A stretch of 64,000 bases of DNA from Streptomyces piniterrae (GTDB lineage: Bacteria > Actinomycetota > Actinomycetes > Streptomycetales > Streptomycetaceae): the NCBI RefSeq assembly GCF_005048155.1, contig NZ_SUMB01000007.1, forward strand, positions 362,490-426,489, read 5' to 3'. The notes under the pieces were generated by a model, which worked only from the letters and a program-made list of their open reading frames with translations, did not search any database and was not told the DNA's origin. Positions 50,060-59,342 of this stretch are shown here, one piece after another; within the stretch, counting starts at the first letter, position 1, and the number at the start of each line of letters is the position of its first letter. The translations under genes and the position numbers were made by a program.

Positions 50060-50791
50060 TCAGACTTCAATCAATACCTGGTCGAGGGCTTTTCGGGTCA
50101 AATCGGGCACTTCGCATTCAGGTGCCGGATATCCGACCGGAATGACCGCAAATGCCTTTTCATTGGCCGGCCGGCCCAGCACCTCCCGGAGAAACCGCAT
50201 CGGACTCGGCGTGTGCACCAGCGCCGCCAGCCCCGACAGATGCAGCGCGGACAGCAGCATGCCGACCGCGATGCCCACCGACTCGTCCACGTAGTAGTGC
50301 TTGCGCTTACCGCCGTCCTCGCCCAGCCAGTGCCGCTGCTGGAAGACGACGATCAGCTGAGGTGCGTCCGTCAGATGAGGCTTGACCTCGTCCGTGCCCA
50401 GCGGCCGCAGCGCCGCCAGCCACTCCTCGCCCAGCCGCCCCTCGTAGGAGACACGCTCCTCGGCCTCCGCCGCCGCCCGGATCCTGCGACGCACCTCCGG
50501 GTCCTTGACCAGTACGAACGTCCATGGCTGCTGATGTGCCCCGGACGGAGCGGTGGCCGCGCAGGCGATCGCGTCCCGCACCACCTGCTCCGGCACCGGA
50601 TCGGCGGCGAACTGCCGCACCGTCCGCCGCCCGGCCATTCGCTCACGCAGCTCGGCGGCGCGGGCCAGCGACTCCTCGGCCGGCATTCGCGCCGGCCGGT
50701 ACGGCACCGGCCGGTAGGGGGCGCCATGGGTCGGAGCCCAGCGCTCCGGCGAAGGCGACGGGCGAGAAGGGGGCTCCGTTGAGTGCTCCAT
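50060..50791 (-). CDS. Nitroreductase family protein
   Basis: 243 residues from the ATG at 50791. A Pro/Arg-rich N-terminus (1-45) precedes RERMAGRRTVRQFAADPVPEQVVRDAIACAATAPSGAHQQPWTFVLVKD, the FMN-binding nitroreductase/iodotyrosine-deiodinase signature; VDESVGIAVGMLLSALHLSGLAALVHTPSPMRFLREVLGRP follows. FMN-dependent reduction of a nitro, quinone or halogenated substrate is expected. It lies 16 nt downstream of queA on the same strand. Confidence 0.88.
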   Translation of the reverse strand: MEHSTEPPSRPSPSPERWAPTHGAPYRPVPYRPARMPAEESLARAAELRERMAGRRTVRQFAADPVPEQVVRDAIACAATAPSGAHQQPWTFVLVKDPEVRRRIRAAAEAEERVSYEGRLGEEWLAALRPLGTDEVKPHLTDAPQLIVVFQQRHWLGEDGGKRKHYYVDESVGIAVGMLLSALHLSGLAALVHTPSPMRFLREVLGRPANEKAFAVIPVGYPAPECEVPDLTRKALDQVLIEV

Positions 50792-50807
50792 GCATCGAGT
50801 CTGGAAC

Positions 50808-51923
50808 TCAGGACGGCAGCAGGAGATGCAGATCCCCGAATTCATGCCACAGGTAGCGCCGCTCCACCGCCTCCGCGTACGCGCGCCGCAGCGGCTCCCC
50901 GTCCGCCACCGCCTCCAGCATCAGCAGATGCGAAGCCGTCGGTTCGTGCAGGCCCGTGAGCAGGCCGTCCACCACCCGCGTCCCGCGCTCCGGCGTCACC
51001 ACGAGATCCGTCCAGCCGGTCGCGGCCCGCACCCGCCCGTCCGGCCCGGCCGCCGACTCCAGGGCCCGTACGGCCGTGGTCCCGACCGCCACGATCCGGC
51101 CGCCCGGATCGCCCGGGGCCGCCCTCCGCCGCGCCCGCGCGGCGTTGACCAGCCACGCCGTCGTAGGCGGCACCGCGAACCGCTCCGGATACGGCGGCTC
51201 GAACGCCTCCGCCGACGCGACCCCCGTATACAGCGAGATCGGCGCGATCTGCACGCCCGCGCTGACCAGCCTGGCCACCAGCGCCGCGGTGAAAGGCCGG
51301 GCCGCACTCGGCATCTCCGCGCTGCCGCCGTCCGGCGAATCCACCGCGAACACCGTCTGATACGCGTCCAGCGGCTGGTCCCGGTCCGTGTAGCCGTACC
51401 GGATCGGCCGCCCGTACCGCCGCATCAGCTCCGGCCCGGTGCTTCCCGCCACCCGCGCCCACCACAGGCGTGGGCTCCCCGGGTCCACCGGGGCCTGGAG
51501 GACCAGCCGGGCGCCGCCCGGCAGCCGCACCACCGCCCCCGCGGGCCCGCCCGCCCGCGCCCTGCTGCTGCCCCGTCCGTCCGGGCTCCGCAGCTCCACC
51601 GCCCAGCAGCCGGCCACCGCCGGGCCCGCCGGATGCCACCGGTCCGCCCGCGTCGAGAAGTGCACCACCACCGGTTCGCCGCGCCCCCGCCCGTCCCCGA
51701 TGCGGCCGTCCACCGCCGCGGGCAGCGTCCGGGAGGTGTTCACCACCAGTACGTCCCCGGCCGTCAGCAGCTCCGGCAGCTCGTCGAAGGCGTGATGCCC
51801 GACCTCGGCCGCGCCCCGGCTCACCATCAGCCGTACGGCATCCCGGCCCAGCCCGTGGCCCCGCTGCTCGGCCGGCTCCCGGGCCGAGAGCTCCTCCGGG
51901 ACCAGCAGCGTGTCCGCGATCAC
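50808..51923 (-). CDS. queA: S-adenosylmethionine:tRNA ribosyltransferase-isomerase (QueA family)
   Basis: 371 residues from a GTG overlapping the SDR stop. QueA landmarks are DVLVVNTSRTLPAAVDG, PIRYGYTDRDQPLDAYQTVFA, PFTAALVARLVSAGVQIAPISLYTG, IVAVGTTAVRALESAA and TGLHEPTASHLLMLEAVAD. QueA makes epoxyqueuosine in tRNA from SAM. A Pro/Ala insertion and the lack of other queuosine genes nearby leave a different role possible. Confidence 0.85.
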   Translation of the reverse strand: MIADTLLVPEELSAREPAEQRGHGLGRDAVRLMVSRGAAEVGHHAFDELPELLTAGDVLVVNTSRTLPAAVDGRIGDGRGRGEPVVVHFSTRADRWHPAGPAVAGCWAVELRSPDGRGSSRARAGGPAGAVVRLPGGARLVLQAPVDPGSPRLWWARVAGSTGPELMRRYGRPIRYGYTDRDQPLDAYQTVFAVDSPDGGSAEMPSAARPFTAALVARLVSAGVQIAPISLYTGVASAEAFEPPYPERFAVPPTTAWLVNAARARRRAAPGDPGGRIVAVGTTAVRALESAAGPDGRVRAATGWTDLVVTPERGTRVVDGLLTGLHEPTASHLLMLEAVADGEPLRRAYAEAVERRYLWHEFGDLHLLLPS

Positions 51924-52627
51924 CGGACGCCGTCCAGCAGCTCCGCCGCCGCATACCGGCCGCCGGCCACCGGGCCGTCGAGCAGCCGCAGCAGCGCGGG
52001 GACCACGGTCGCGGGCAGCGGCCGCCCGGAGTCGTCGTCGGCCGGGACGGCGGCCGCATACAGATCGGTACGCATATCGCCCGGGTCCACCCACCACACC
52101 CGAAGCTCCGGCTCCTCCACCGCCAGCACCGCCGACAGCTGATCCAGCGCCGCCTTCGACGCCCCGTAACCACCCCAGGTCTCATACGCCTCGACGGCCG
52201 CGTCCGAGCTGATGTTGAGGATCGCCGCGCCCGCTCCCGCACGCACGCGCAACAGCGGCAGCGCCTCCTGCACGAGCCCCAGCGGCGCCACCACATTCAC
52301 CTCCAGTGCCGCCCGCAAACCGTCCAGCGAATGCTCCGCCAGCCGCACCAGCGGCGCCGCACCCAGCACACTCGCGTTGTTCACCAGCAGATCGAGCCCG
52401 CCCAGCTCACGGGCCGCCGCCACCAGCGCCGCCCGGTGCCCGCCGTCCGCCACATCGCCGGGCAGCGCCACCACCCGCGCCCCCGTGGCCCGCAGCTCCC
52501 GCGCCGCCTCCTCCAGCGGCCCGGCCGACCTGGCGTCCACCACCAGATCCCAGCCCCGCCCGGCCAGCGCCGCGGCGAGCGCCCGGCCCAGCCCCTTCGA
52601 TGCACCCGTGATGATCGCCACCGGCAT
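51920..52627 (-). CDS. SDR family oxidoreductase
   Basis: 235 residues, ATG 52627 with AAAGGGGA 8 nt upstream. VAIITGASKGLGRALAAAL (about 3-21) is the cofactor site; NNASVLG and YGASKAALDQLSAV with a preceding Ser in LNISSDAAVEAYETWGGYGASKAAL supply Tyr/Lys. Its stop overlaps the queA start (GTGA), so the two are translated together. Substrate unknown. Confidence 0.87.
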   Translation of the reverse strand: MPVAIITGASKGLGRALAAALAGRGWDLVVDARSAGPLEEAARELRATGARVVALPGDVADGGHRAALVAAARELGGLDLLVNNASVLGAAPLVRLAEHSLDGLRAALEVNVVAPLGLVQEALPLLRVRAGAGAAILNISSDAAVEAYETWGGYGASKAALDQLSAVLAVEEPELRVWWVDPGDMRTDLYAAAVPADDDSGRPLPATVVPALLRLLDGPVAGGRYAAAELLDGVR

Positions 52628-52816
52628 GATCGCGTCCCCTTTCCCGGGCCGGGGAAACCGCCCCGCGCCCTCGCCTTCACGCTAGGAACCGGACGTTCCG
52701 CGGGCGTCGGCCGCCGGGCGGGCCGTCACCAGGGCATTCGGCCTAGGCCGGGGGACGTAGGTGCCGGCCGCCGCAGGGCCGATACGGGCAGGTCAGCCCG
52801 CCGGTACGGTGAAGCC

Positions 52817-53962
52817 ATGACCAATGGACCGGGCGCGGGGATCCCCGCGGTGAGCACCGCGATCCTGGCGATGAGCAGGCACCTCGAGGTACGCGACGTC
52901 CTCAAGACCATCGTCGCCGAGGCCCGCGAGCTGCTGGACGCCGAATACGCCGCGCTGGGCGTACCCGACGATCACGGCGGCTTCGCCCAGTTCGTGGTGG
53001 ACGGCGTCAGCAACGAACAGTGGAAGGCCATCGGCCCGCTGCCCCGGCAACACGGCATCCTCGCCGCGATGCTGCACAACGCCACCCCCGAGCGCCTCGC
53101 CGACGTCCGCAAGGACCCCCGCTTCGGCGGCTGGCCCGCCGCCCACCCGGACATGTCCGACTTCCTCGGCCTGCCGGTCGCCGACGGCGACGAGATCCTC
53201 GGCGCCCTCTTCCTCGCCAACAAGCGCTGCCCCAAGCCGGACGGCAGCTGTGGCTTCACCGAGGACGACGAGCGTCTCCTCGGCATACTCGCCCAGCACG
53301 CCGCCATCGCCCTGACCAACGCCCGCCTCTACGAGCGCAGCCGCGAACTCACCATCGCGGGGGAGCGCGCCCGCCTCGCCCACGAACTGCACGACGCGGT
53401 CGCCCAGAAACTGTTCTCGCTCCGGCTGACCGCCCAGGCCGCCGCCGCACTCGTCGACCGCGACCCGGCCCGCGCCAAGGGCGAGCTCCACCAGGTCGCC
53501 GCGCTGGCCGCCGAGGCCGCCGACGAACTGCGCGCCGCCGTCATCGAGTTGCGGCCCGCGGCCCTCGACGAGGACGGCCTGGTCGCCACCCTGCGCTCCC
53601 AGGCCCAGGTCCTGGACCGGGCCCACGCCGCGCGCGTCACGTTCGCCGCCCAAGGCGTCCGTGCGCTGCCGGCCGCCCAGGAAGAAGCGCTCCTCCGCGT
53701 CGCCCAGGAGGCGCTGCACAACGCCCTGCGGCACTCCGGCGCCGAGTGTGTCGAGGTGACCCTCGCCCGGAACGGCCAGGGCGCGCTGCTGCGCATCGCC
53801 GACGACGGCCGGGGCTTCGACACCCGCAAGGTCCGCCGGGCCGGCCGGCACCTCGGCCTGGTCTCGATGCGCGACCGGGCGAGCGGCGTCGGGGGAAGGC
53901 TCACCGTGGAGTCGGAGCCCGGCAAGGGCACCGCTGTCGAGATGGAGGTGCCCGGTGGCTGA
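52817..53962 (+). CDS. GAF-domain sensor histidine kinase
   Basis: 381 residues. A GAF domain covers about 25-170 (RDVLKTIVAEARELLDAEYAALGVPD ... TEDDERLLGILAQHAAIALTNARLYERS). The HisKA_3 phosphoacceptor is in RLAHELHDAVAQKLFSL (His192), and the HATPase domain carries VAQEALHNALRHSGA and ADDGRGFD with GLVSMRDRASGVGG. No membrane segment: a cytoplasmic or ligand/redox-sensing kinase. It overlaps the response regulator gene by 8 nt. Confidence 0.94.
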   Translation: MTNGPGAGIPAVSTAILAMSRHLEVRDVLKTIVAEARELLDAEYAALGVPDDHGGFAQFVVDGVSNEQWKAIGPLPRQHGILAAMLHNATPERLADVRKDPRFGGWPAAHPDMSDFLGLPVADGDEILGALFLANKRCPKPDGSCGFTEDDERLLGILAQHAAIALTNARLYERSRELTIAGERARLAHELHDAVAQKLFSLRLTAQAAAALVDRDPARAKGELHQVAALAAEAADELRAAVIELRPAALDEDGLVATLRSQAQVLDRAHAARVTFAAQGVRALPAAQEEALLRVAQEALHNALRHSGAECVEVTLARNGQGALLRIADDGRGFDTRKVRRAGRHLGLVSMRDRASGVGGRLTVESEPGKGTAVEMEVPGG

Positions 53963-54602
53963 CAACGGCGCTATTCGCGTACTGCTCGTCGACGATCACC
54001 AGGTCGTACGCCGGGGTCTGCGCACGTTCCTGGAGATCCAGGACGACATCGAGGTGGTGGGGGAGGCCTCCGACGGCGCCGCAGGCGTCGCCGCCGCCGA
54101 ACAGCTGCGCCCGGACGTCGTCCTGATGGACGTCAAGATGCCCGGTATGGACGGCATCGAGGCGCTCCGCAAACTCCGCGAACTGGCCAACCCCGCACGG
54201 GTGTTGATCGTCACCAGTTTCACCGAACAGCGCACCGTCATCCCGGCGCTGCGCGCGGGCGCGGCGGGCTATGTCTACAAGGACATCGACCCGGAGGCAC
54301 TGGCCGGCGCCATCCGCTCCGTGCACGCGGGCCACGTCCTCCTCCAGCCCGAGGTCGCCGGCGCCCTGCTGTCCCAGGAAGAGGGCAACAACGGCCAGGG
54401 GCGAGGCACTTCACTCACCGAACGGGAGCGTGAGGTGCTCGGCCTGATCGCGGACGGCCGCTCCAACCGGGAGATCGCCCGCGCGCTGGTCCTCTCCGAG
54501 AAGACCGTCAAGACGCATGTGTCCAACATCCTCATGAAACTCGACCTCGCCGACCGTACGCAGGCCGCTTTGTGGGCGGTCAGGCACGGTATCGGGGCCT
54601 GA
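53955..54602 (+). CDS. LuxR/NarL family response regulator
   Basis: 215 residues from a GTG. The receiver has Asp13-Asp14, phosphoacceptor Asp59 in VVLMDVKMPGMDG, Thr/Ser in VLIVTSFTE and Lys in YVYKDI. A LuxR-type HTH occupies about 150-207 (LTEREREVLGLIADGRSNREIARALVLSEKTVKTHVSNILMKLDLADRTQA). Partner of the GAF kinase just upstream. Confidence 0.94.
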   Translation: MADNGAIRVLLVDDHQVVRRGLRTFLEIQDDIEVVGEASDGAAGVAAAEQLRPDVVLMDVKMPGMDGIEALRKLRELANPARVLIVTSFTEQRTVIPALRAGAAGYVYKDIDPEALAGAIRSVHAGHVLLQPEVAGALLSQEEGNNGQGRGTSLTEREREVLGLIADGRSNREIARALVLSEKTVKTHVSNILMKLDLADRTQAALWAVRHGIGA

Positions 54603-54795
54603 GTTCCGGATGGGGCGCGGGGGGTTCGACGTCCCTTCCGTACGACAATGCGTCAAGCGGAACGTCGCCCCCCGATCCGAGATTCATACTGTCGTGTAGA
54701 CGTCGCCCACATGGCGTATCCCTCCGCGCTCCGAGCCGTTTTCCAGTGCAGTCGTGGCGGACTGGTCACGGCAACGGCAACGAGGAGCAAGAGAA

Positions 54796-55032
54796 GTGAA
54801 GAACATCAAGCGGGCAGCGGCCATCACGATCGCGGCGGGCGGGCTCGCCGTCGCCGGTGCCGGCGTCGCCTCCGCGACCCAGGCCGACGGCGCGGCGGTC
54901 AACTCGCCCGGCGTCCTCTCGGGCAACGTCGTGCAGGTGCCGGTGAAGGCCCAGACGAACATCTGCGGCAACTCCATCCAGGTCGTCGGCATCCTCAACC
55001 CGGTCTTCGGCAACTCCTGCCAGAACAACTGA
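54796..55032 (+). CDS. Short chaplin (two-Cys type)
   Basis: 78 residues from the GTG at 54796 (GAGGAG 8 nt upstream). The signal peptide VKNIKRAAAITIAAGGLAVAGAGVASA is cleaved after ASA. The mature chain is one chaplin domain GAAVNSPGVLSGNVVQVPVKAQTNICGNSIQVVGILNPVFGNSCQNN with both Cys. Chaplins assemble as amyloid on aerial hyphae and spores. First of three tandem chaplin genes. Confidence 0.93.
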   Translation: MKNIKRAAAITIAAGGLAVAGAGVASATQADGAAVNSPGVLSGNVVQVPVKAQTNICGNSIQVVGILNPVFGNSCQNN

Positions 55033-55170
55033 CCGCAGGCTGCCGCCCGCACGATCGCAGGACCCGCGCGACCGCCTGATCCGCGCGGCCCGGACCGGCC
55101 CCGCCAACCCCTGGACGTGCGGCCGGTCCGGCTCTCCACAGTCATCGTCAGTCCGGCCATGCGCCGGCAA

Positions 55171-55223
55171 GTGAGGAACTCACCCCCATGAACACCGCCA
55201 AGAAGGCCGCTCTCGTTCTCGCC
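55171..55223 (+). repeat. Duplicated leader and start of chaplin gene, copy 1
   Basis: GTGAGGAACTCAC, a C-run and the first 12 codons (MNTAKKAALVLA) are almost base-identical to copy 2 at 55573-55626. The 13-nt GTGAG-GAA-CTCAC is itself a hairpin that covers the SD purines. Confidence 0.85.
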
Positions 55224-55427
55224 ACCACCGGCCTCGCCCTCGGTGCCGCCGCCGGCGCGGCGTTCGCCAGCGGCGACGCGCAGGGTGCGGCCATCGAATC
55301 CCCCGGCGTCGGCTCCGGCAACGTCGTCCAGGCCCCGGTGGGTGTTGCGACGAACATCACCGGCAACAGCATCGGCGTCGTCAGTGTCCTCAGCCCCAAC
55401 CACGACAACTGCTCCACCAACAACTGA
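55188..55427 (+). CDS. Chaplin-like protein lacking the first Cys
   Basis: 79 residues. The signal peptide MNTAKKAALVLATTGLALGAAAGAAFA is followed by GAAIESPGVGSGNVVQAPVGVATNITGNSIGVVSVLSPNHDNCSTNN. The first chaplin Cys position is Thr (NITGN); the second is kept (NCSTNN), so an intramolecular disulphide is impossible. The unit arose by tandem duplication with the next gene. It may form a modified surface protein or dimerise through its single Cys. Confidence 0.88.
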   Translation: MNTAKKAALVLATTGLALGAAAGAAFASGDAQGAAIESPGVGSGNVVQAPVGVATNITGNSIGVVSVLSPNHDNCSTNN

Positions 55428-55450
55428 CCGCGGACCCGACCGCGATCATC

Positions 55451-55485
55451 ATGACCCGCGCGGCCCCATCACCCGCGCGGGTCAT
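55451..55485 (+). terminator. 13-bp hairpin after the second chaplin gene
   Basis: ATGACCCGCGCGG (55451-55463) and its exact complement (55473-55485) with a 9-nt loop. Confidence 0.8.
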
Positions 55486-55572
55486 GCCGGACCGGCCCCG
55501 CCTACTCCCGGGACGTGCGGCCGGTCTGCCCTCCGCACCGCCAGCCCCCGTCTTCCGGCCCCGCGCCGCCAC

Positions 55573-55626
55573 GTGAGGAACTCACCCCCCATGAACACCG
55601 CCAAGAAGGCCGCTCTCGTTCTCGCC
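55573..55626 (+). repeat. Duplicated leader and start of chaplin gene, copy 2
   Basis: Near-identical to 55171-55223, with one extra C before the ATG. The spacers before both copies also share blocks such as GACCGGCCCCGCC and ACGTGCGGCCGGTC, so the duplicated unit included the intergenic DNA. Confidence 0.85.
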
Positions 55627-55836
55627 GCCGCCGGTCTCGCCCTGGGTGCCGCCGCCGGCTCCGCGTTCGCCCACGGTGGCGCGCAGGCCGACGGCAAGGC
55701 CACCCACTCTCCCGGTATCGGCTCGGGCAACCTGGTCCAGGCCCCCGTCCACGTTCCCGTGAACGCCACCGGCAACACCGCCACCGTCATCGGCGCCCTC
55801 AACCCCACCTTCGACAACACCAGCTCGAACGGCTGA
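55591..55836 (+). CDS. Chaplin-like protein lacking both Cys
   Basis: 81 residues. The signal peptide MNTAKKAALVLAAAGLALGAAAGSAFA is followed by a domain with the chaplin hydrophobic pattern: GKATHSPGIGSGNLVQAPVHVPVNATGNTATVIGALNPTFDNTSSNG. Both Cys are replaced (NATGN and NTSSN). It is the most diverged of the three. Secretion is clear; assembly would have to proceed without disulphides. Confidence 0.86.
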   Translation: MNTAKKAALVLAAAGLALGAAAGSAFAHGGAQADGKATHSPGIGSGNLVQAPVHVPVNATGNTATVIGALNPTFDNTSSNG

Positions 55837-55856
55837 GGTTGTCCGACCCAGGACCG

Positions 55857-55882
55857 AACGGCCCCGCCTGACCGGGGCCGTT
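55857..55882 (+). terminator. 10-bp hairpin after the third chaplin gene
   Basis: AACGGCCCCG (55857-55866) and CGGGGCCGTT (55873-55882), loop CCTGAC. Confidence 0.75.
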
Positions 55883-55921
55883 CACCCCGAGGGGAACGCC
55901 GGGACCGCATATCCCCTCCCG

Positions 55922-55958
55922 AGGCCCCGCCGACCGCCGCTGCGGTACGGCGGGGCCT
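55922..55958 (-). terminator. 11-bp hairpin downstream of the minus-strand 272-aa gene
   Basis: AGGCCCCGCCG (55922-55932) and CGGCGGGGCCT (55948-55958). It lies 48 nt past the stop of the minus-strand gene and, with the previous hairpin, separates the convergent units. Confidence 0.65.
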
Positions 55959-56006
55959 TCTGCGTCCAGGCCCTGACCCATAGGACAGGCCCTGGCACCC
56001 GCCCCC

Positions 56007-56825
56007 TCACCCCCGGCGCCGCTCCCGTTCCTCCACCGCGGAGTTGTACGCGGCCACCTGCGCCCGGCGGGCCGTACGCTCCACCGGCCGCAGTGCCTCG
56101 GCACGGGCCGAGATCTCCGACGAGCTCACCGCGCCGCCGTGCTCCCGGCCGTTGTCGCTGCCGGCCTGCCGGGCGATGTCGATCAGCGCGCCCACCCGCT
56201 GCGCCAGCTCCAAGACCCGCACCGCGCGCGGTGGGTACCCGGGAGCCAGCACCTGTCGCCCGGCCTCCGCCCGCGCCCGGTACGCAGCCAGGGCCGCCTC
56301 CGCGACCGGTCCTGCCCCGGCCACGTCCAGCTTCGAGAGCACCTCGGTCGCATCCCGCAGCGCCTCCGCCAGTTCCCGCTCCGCCTCGCCCAGCGACGGC
56401 ACGTCGGCCGGTGGCGCCTCCCGCACCGGCAGGCAGTGCCAGACCACCTCCACATGCACATCGGGAGCGGTCCCGCCCTCCGGCCCGGCCTCGTATATCT
56501 CCGGAACCAGCCCCAGACCCGCCCCCACGGCGAGCACCGCCTCGCCGGCCTCCAGCGCCCGCGCATTGAATTCCGGCGGCCCGCTCAGCCCCAGCGGATG
56601 CCCCGGCACCGGCAGCGCCACCCGCAGGCCGGTGGCCCCCAGCGCCCGCAGCCGCCCCAGCGCGAGCGTCAGCCCGACCGGCGCCTCCTCCCCGGGCAGG
56701 TCCGTCACGCGGTGGACCGCGTCATCGTCCGCGATACGGTGCGCGGCTTCATCAGGCGAGACAAGCCCGGCCAATAGGGCATTTCCCCATGACGCCAGCC
56801 GTCCTGATCGAGGTTCATCGAGCAT
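56007..56825 (-). CDS. Conserved hypothetical protein, 272 aa
   Basis: ATG at 56825. The N-terminal half has alpha/beta character (LTLALGRLRALGATGLRVALPVPGHPLGLSGPPEFNARALEAGEAVLAV), and the C-terminal half is helical and charged (EAERELAEALRDATEVLSKLDV...ARRAQVAAYNSAVEERERRRG). Similar genes lie beside this ABC ATPase gene in Streptomyces, but I know no function. It diverges from the ABC gene over about 100 nt. Confidence 0.65.
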   Translation of the reverse strand: MLDEPRSGRLASWGNALLAGLVSPDEAAHRIADDDAVHRVTDLPGEEAPVGLTLALGRLRALGATGLRVALPVPGHPLGLSGPPEFNARALEAGEAVLAVGAGLGLVPEIYEAGPEGGTAPDVHVEVVWHCLPVREAPPADVPSLGEAERELAEALRDATEVLSKLDVAGAGPVAEAALAAYRARAEAGRQVLAPGYPPRAVRVLELAQRVGALIDIARQAGSDNGREHGGAVSSSEISARAEALRPVERTARRAQVAAYNSAVEERERRRG

Positions 56826-56929
56826 GGCCCCCAGCCTAGGGAACGGCACTGACAATGAGTGGCGTAGGTTTGCTGGGGGCGCCTGGAGGCGCACGCGACT
56901 GCCGAGATGCAATGGGAGACAACGCGCTC

Positions 56930-57721
<792 letters not shown>

Positions 57722-57788
57722 CCGTGACTGCCCGCCTCTGACCGATCGCGCCCTGTCCCGGGCCGCTTCGCGGATCTACCATGAACCC

Positions 57789-58214
57789 GTGGATCCATGG
57801 GTGTGGTGGCTGATCGCCGCCGTAGGGCTGGGTATTCCTCTTGTCGTGACCGCGATGCCCGAATTCGGGATGCTCGCGGTCGGTGCCGTCGCCGGTGCCG
57901 TCACCGCGGGAGTCGGTGGCGGCACCGTCCTCCAATTCCTCGTGTTCGCCGCGGTATCGGTCGCGCTGATCGCCGTCGTACGCCCCATCGCCAACCGCCA
58001 CCGCGGCCAGGGACCGCACCTGGCATCGGGCGTCGACGCACTCAAGGGCAGAAGCGCCACGGTCCTCGAACGGATCGACGCCGACGGCGGCGGCCGCATC
58101 AAGCTCGCCGGCGAGGTCTGGTCCGCGCGCGCCCTCGACAGCGGCCAGATCTACGAGCCCGGCCAGCAGGTCGACGTCGTCGAGATCGAAGGCGCCACCG
58201 CCGTTGTCATCTGA
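57789..58214 (+). CDS. NfeD family membrane protein
   Basis: 141 residues from a GTG. Two to three membrane helices occupy about 5-65, and a C-terminal OB-fold (GRSATVLERIDADGGGRIKLAGEVWSARALDSGQIYEPGQQVDVVEIEGATAVV) completes the short NfeD type. NfeD proteins pair with SPFH/stomatin proteins in membrane microdomains; the SPFH gene follows after 105 nt. Confidence 0.9.
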   Translation: MDPWVWWLIAAVGLGIPLVVTAMPEFGMLAVGAVAGAVTAGVGGGTVLQFLVFAAVSVALIAVVRPIANRHRGQGPHLASGVDALKGRSATVLERIDADGGGRIKLAGEVWSARALDSGQIYEPGQQVDVVEIEGATAVVI

Positions 58215-58319
58215 CCTGAACACGCTGCGCGACGAGCCACGACTCTGAAAGACTGATCAACCTGTAAGCCGGTCGACAACGTCCGGCACGGACCAGCTAC
58301 GAAGGGCACGGGAGCCGCT

Positions 58320-59255
58320 GTGGAACCGATCATCATCGTCCTGATCATCCTGGTGGTGCTCGTGTTCATCGCACTCATCAAAACGATCCAGGTCATTCCG
58401 CAGGCCAGCGCAGCCATCGTCGAACGCTTCGGCCGCTACACCCGCACGCTCAACGCCGGCCTGAACATCGTCGTCCCGTTCATCGACTCCATCCGCAACC
58501 GCATCGACCTCCGCGAACAGGTCGTGCCGTTCCCGCCGCAGCCGGTGATCACCCAGGACAACCTCGTCGTCAACATCGACACGGTCATCTATTACCAGGT
58601 CACCGACGCCCGCGCCGCGACGTACGAAGTCGCCAGCTACATCCAGGCGATCGAGCAGCTCACCGTCACCACGCTGCGAAACATCATCGGCGGCATGGAC
58701 CTGGAGCGCACCCTGACCTCCCGCGAGGAGATCAACGCGGCGCTGCGCGGCGTCCTCGACGAGGCCACCGGCAAGTGGGGCATCCGCGTCAACCGCGTCG
58801 AGCTCAAGGCCATCGAGCCGCCGACCTCCATCCAGGACTCGATGGAGAAGCAGATGCGTGCCGACCGCGACAAGCGCGCCGCGATCCTCCAGGCCGAGGG
58901 TGTCCGGCAGTCCCAGATCCTCACCGCCGAAGGTGAGAAGCAGTCCTCGATCCTGCGCGCCGAAGGTGAGGCCAAGGCCGCGGCCCTGCGCGCCGAGGGC
59001 GAGGCCCAGGCGATCCGGGTGGTCTTCGAGTCCATCCACGCCGGCGACCCGGACCAGAAGCTGCTCTCGTACCAGTACCTCCAGATGCTCCCGAAGATCG
59101 CCGAAGGCGACGCCAACAAGCTCTGGATCGTGCCCAGCGAGATCGGCGACGCCCTCAAGGGCCTGGGCGGCGCCATCGGCAACTTCAACCCCGCGGGCGG
59201 CGGCAGCATCCCCAAGCCCAGCACGCCGAACCGGGAAACTCCCCCGATCGACTGA
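58320..59255 (+). CDS. SPFH/Band 7 (stomatin/QmcA-like) protein
   Basis: 311 residues from a GTG. An N-terminal membrane hairpin (about 2-22) is followed by the SPFH domain: IPQASAAIVERFGRYTRTLNAGLNIVVPFIDSIRNRIDLREQVVPFPPQPVITQDNLVVNIDTVIYYQVTDA, then a coiled-coil with ILQAEGVRQSQILTAEGEKQSSILRAEGEAKAAALRAEGEAQAIR repeats. Forms oligomers at the membrane with the NfeD partner upstream; role in membrane organisation or protease control. Confidence 0.94.
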   Translation: MEPIIIVLIILVVLVFIALIKTIQVIPQASAAIVERFGRYTRTLNAGLNIVVPFIDSIRNRIDLREQVVPFPPQPVITQDNLVVNIDTVIYYQVTDARAATYEVASYIQAIEQLTVTTLRNIIGGMDLERTLTSREEINAALRGVLDEATGKWGIRVNRVELKAIEPPTSIQDSMEKQMRADRDKRAAILQAEGVRQSQILTAEGEKQSSILRAEGEAKAAALRAEGEAQAIRVVFESIHAGDPDQKLLSYQYLQMLPKIAEGDANKLWIVPSEIGDALKGLGGAIGNFNPAGGGSIPKPSTPNRETPPID

Positions 59256-59342
59256 CGCCCGTACACCCCTCGTGCATGATCAGTGGTGGCCCCTCGACCT
59301 TCATGGCGGGGAGGCACACCCTGACCATGTGAGGAGATGGCC

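Noticed and set aside
54658..54700. A BldN-type ECF promoter (GGAAC box) for the first chaplin gene
   Set aside because: GGAAC at 54659-54663 is present, but no fitting -10 element lies at the right distance.
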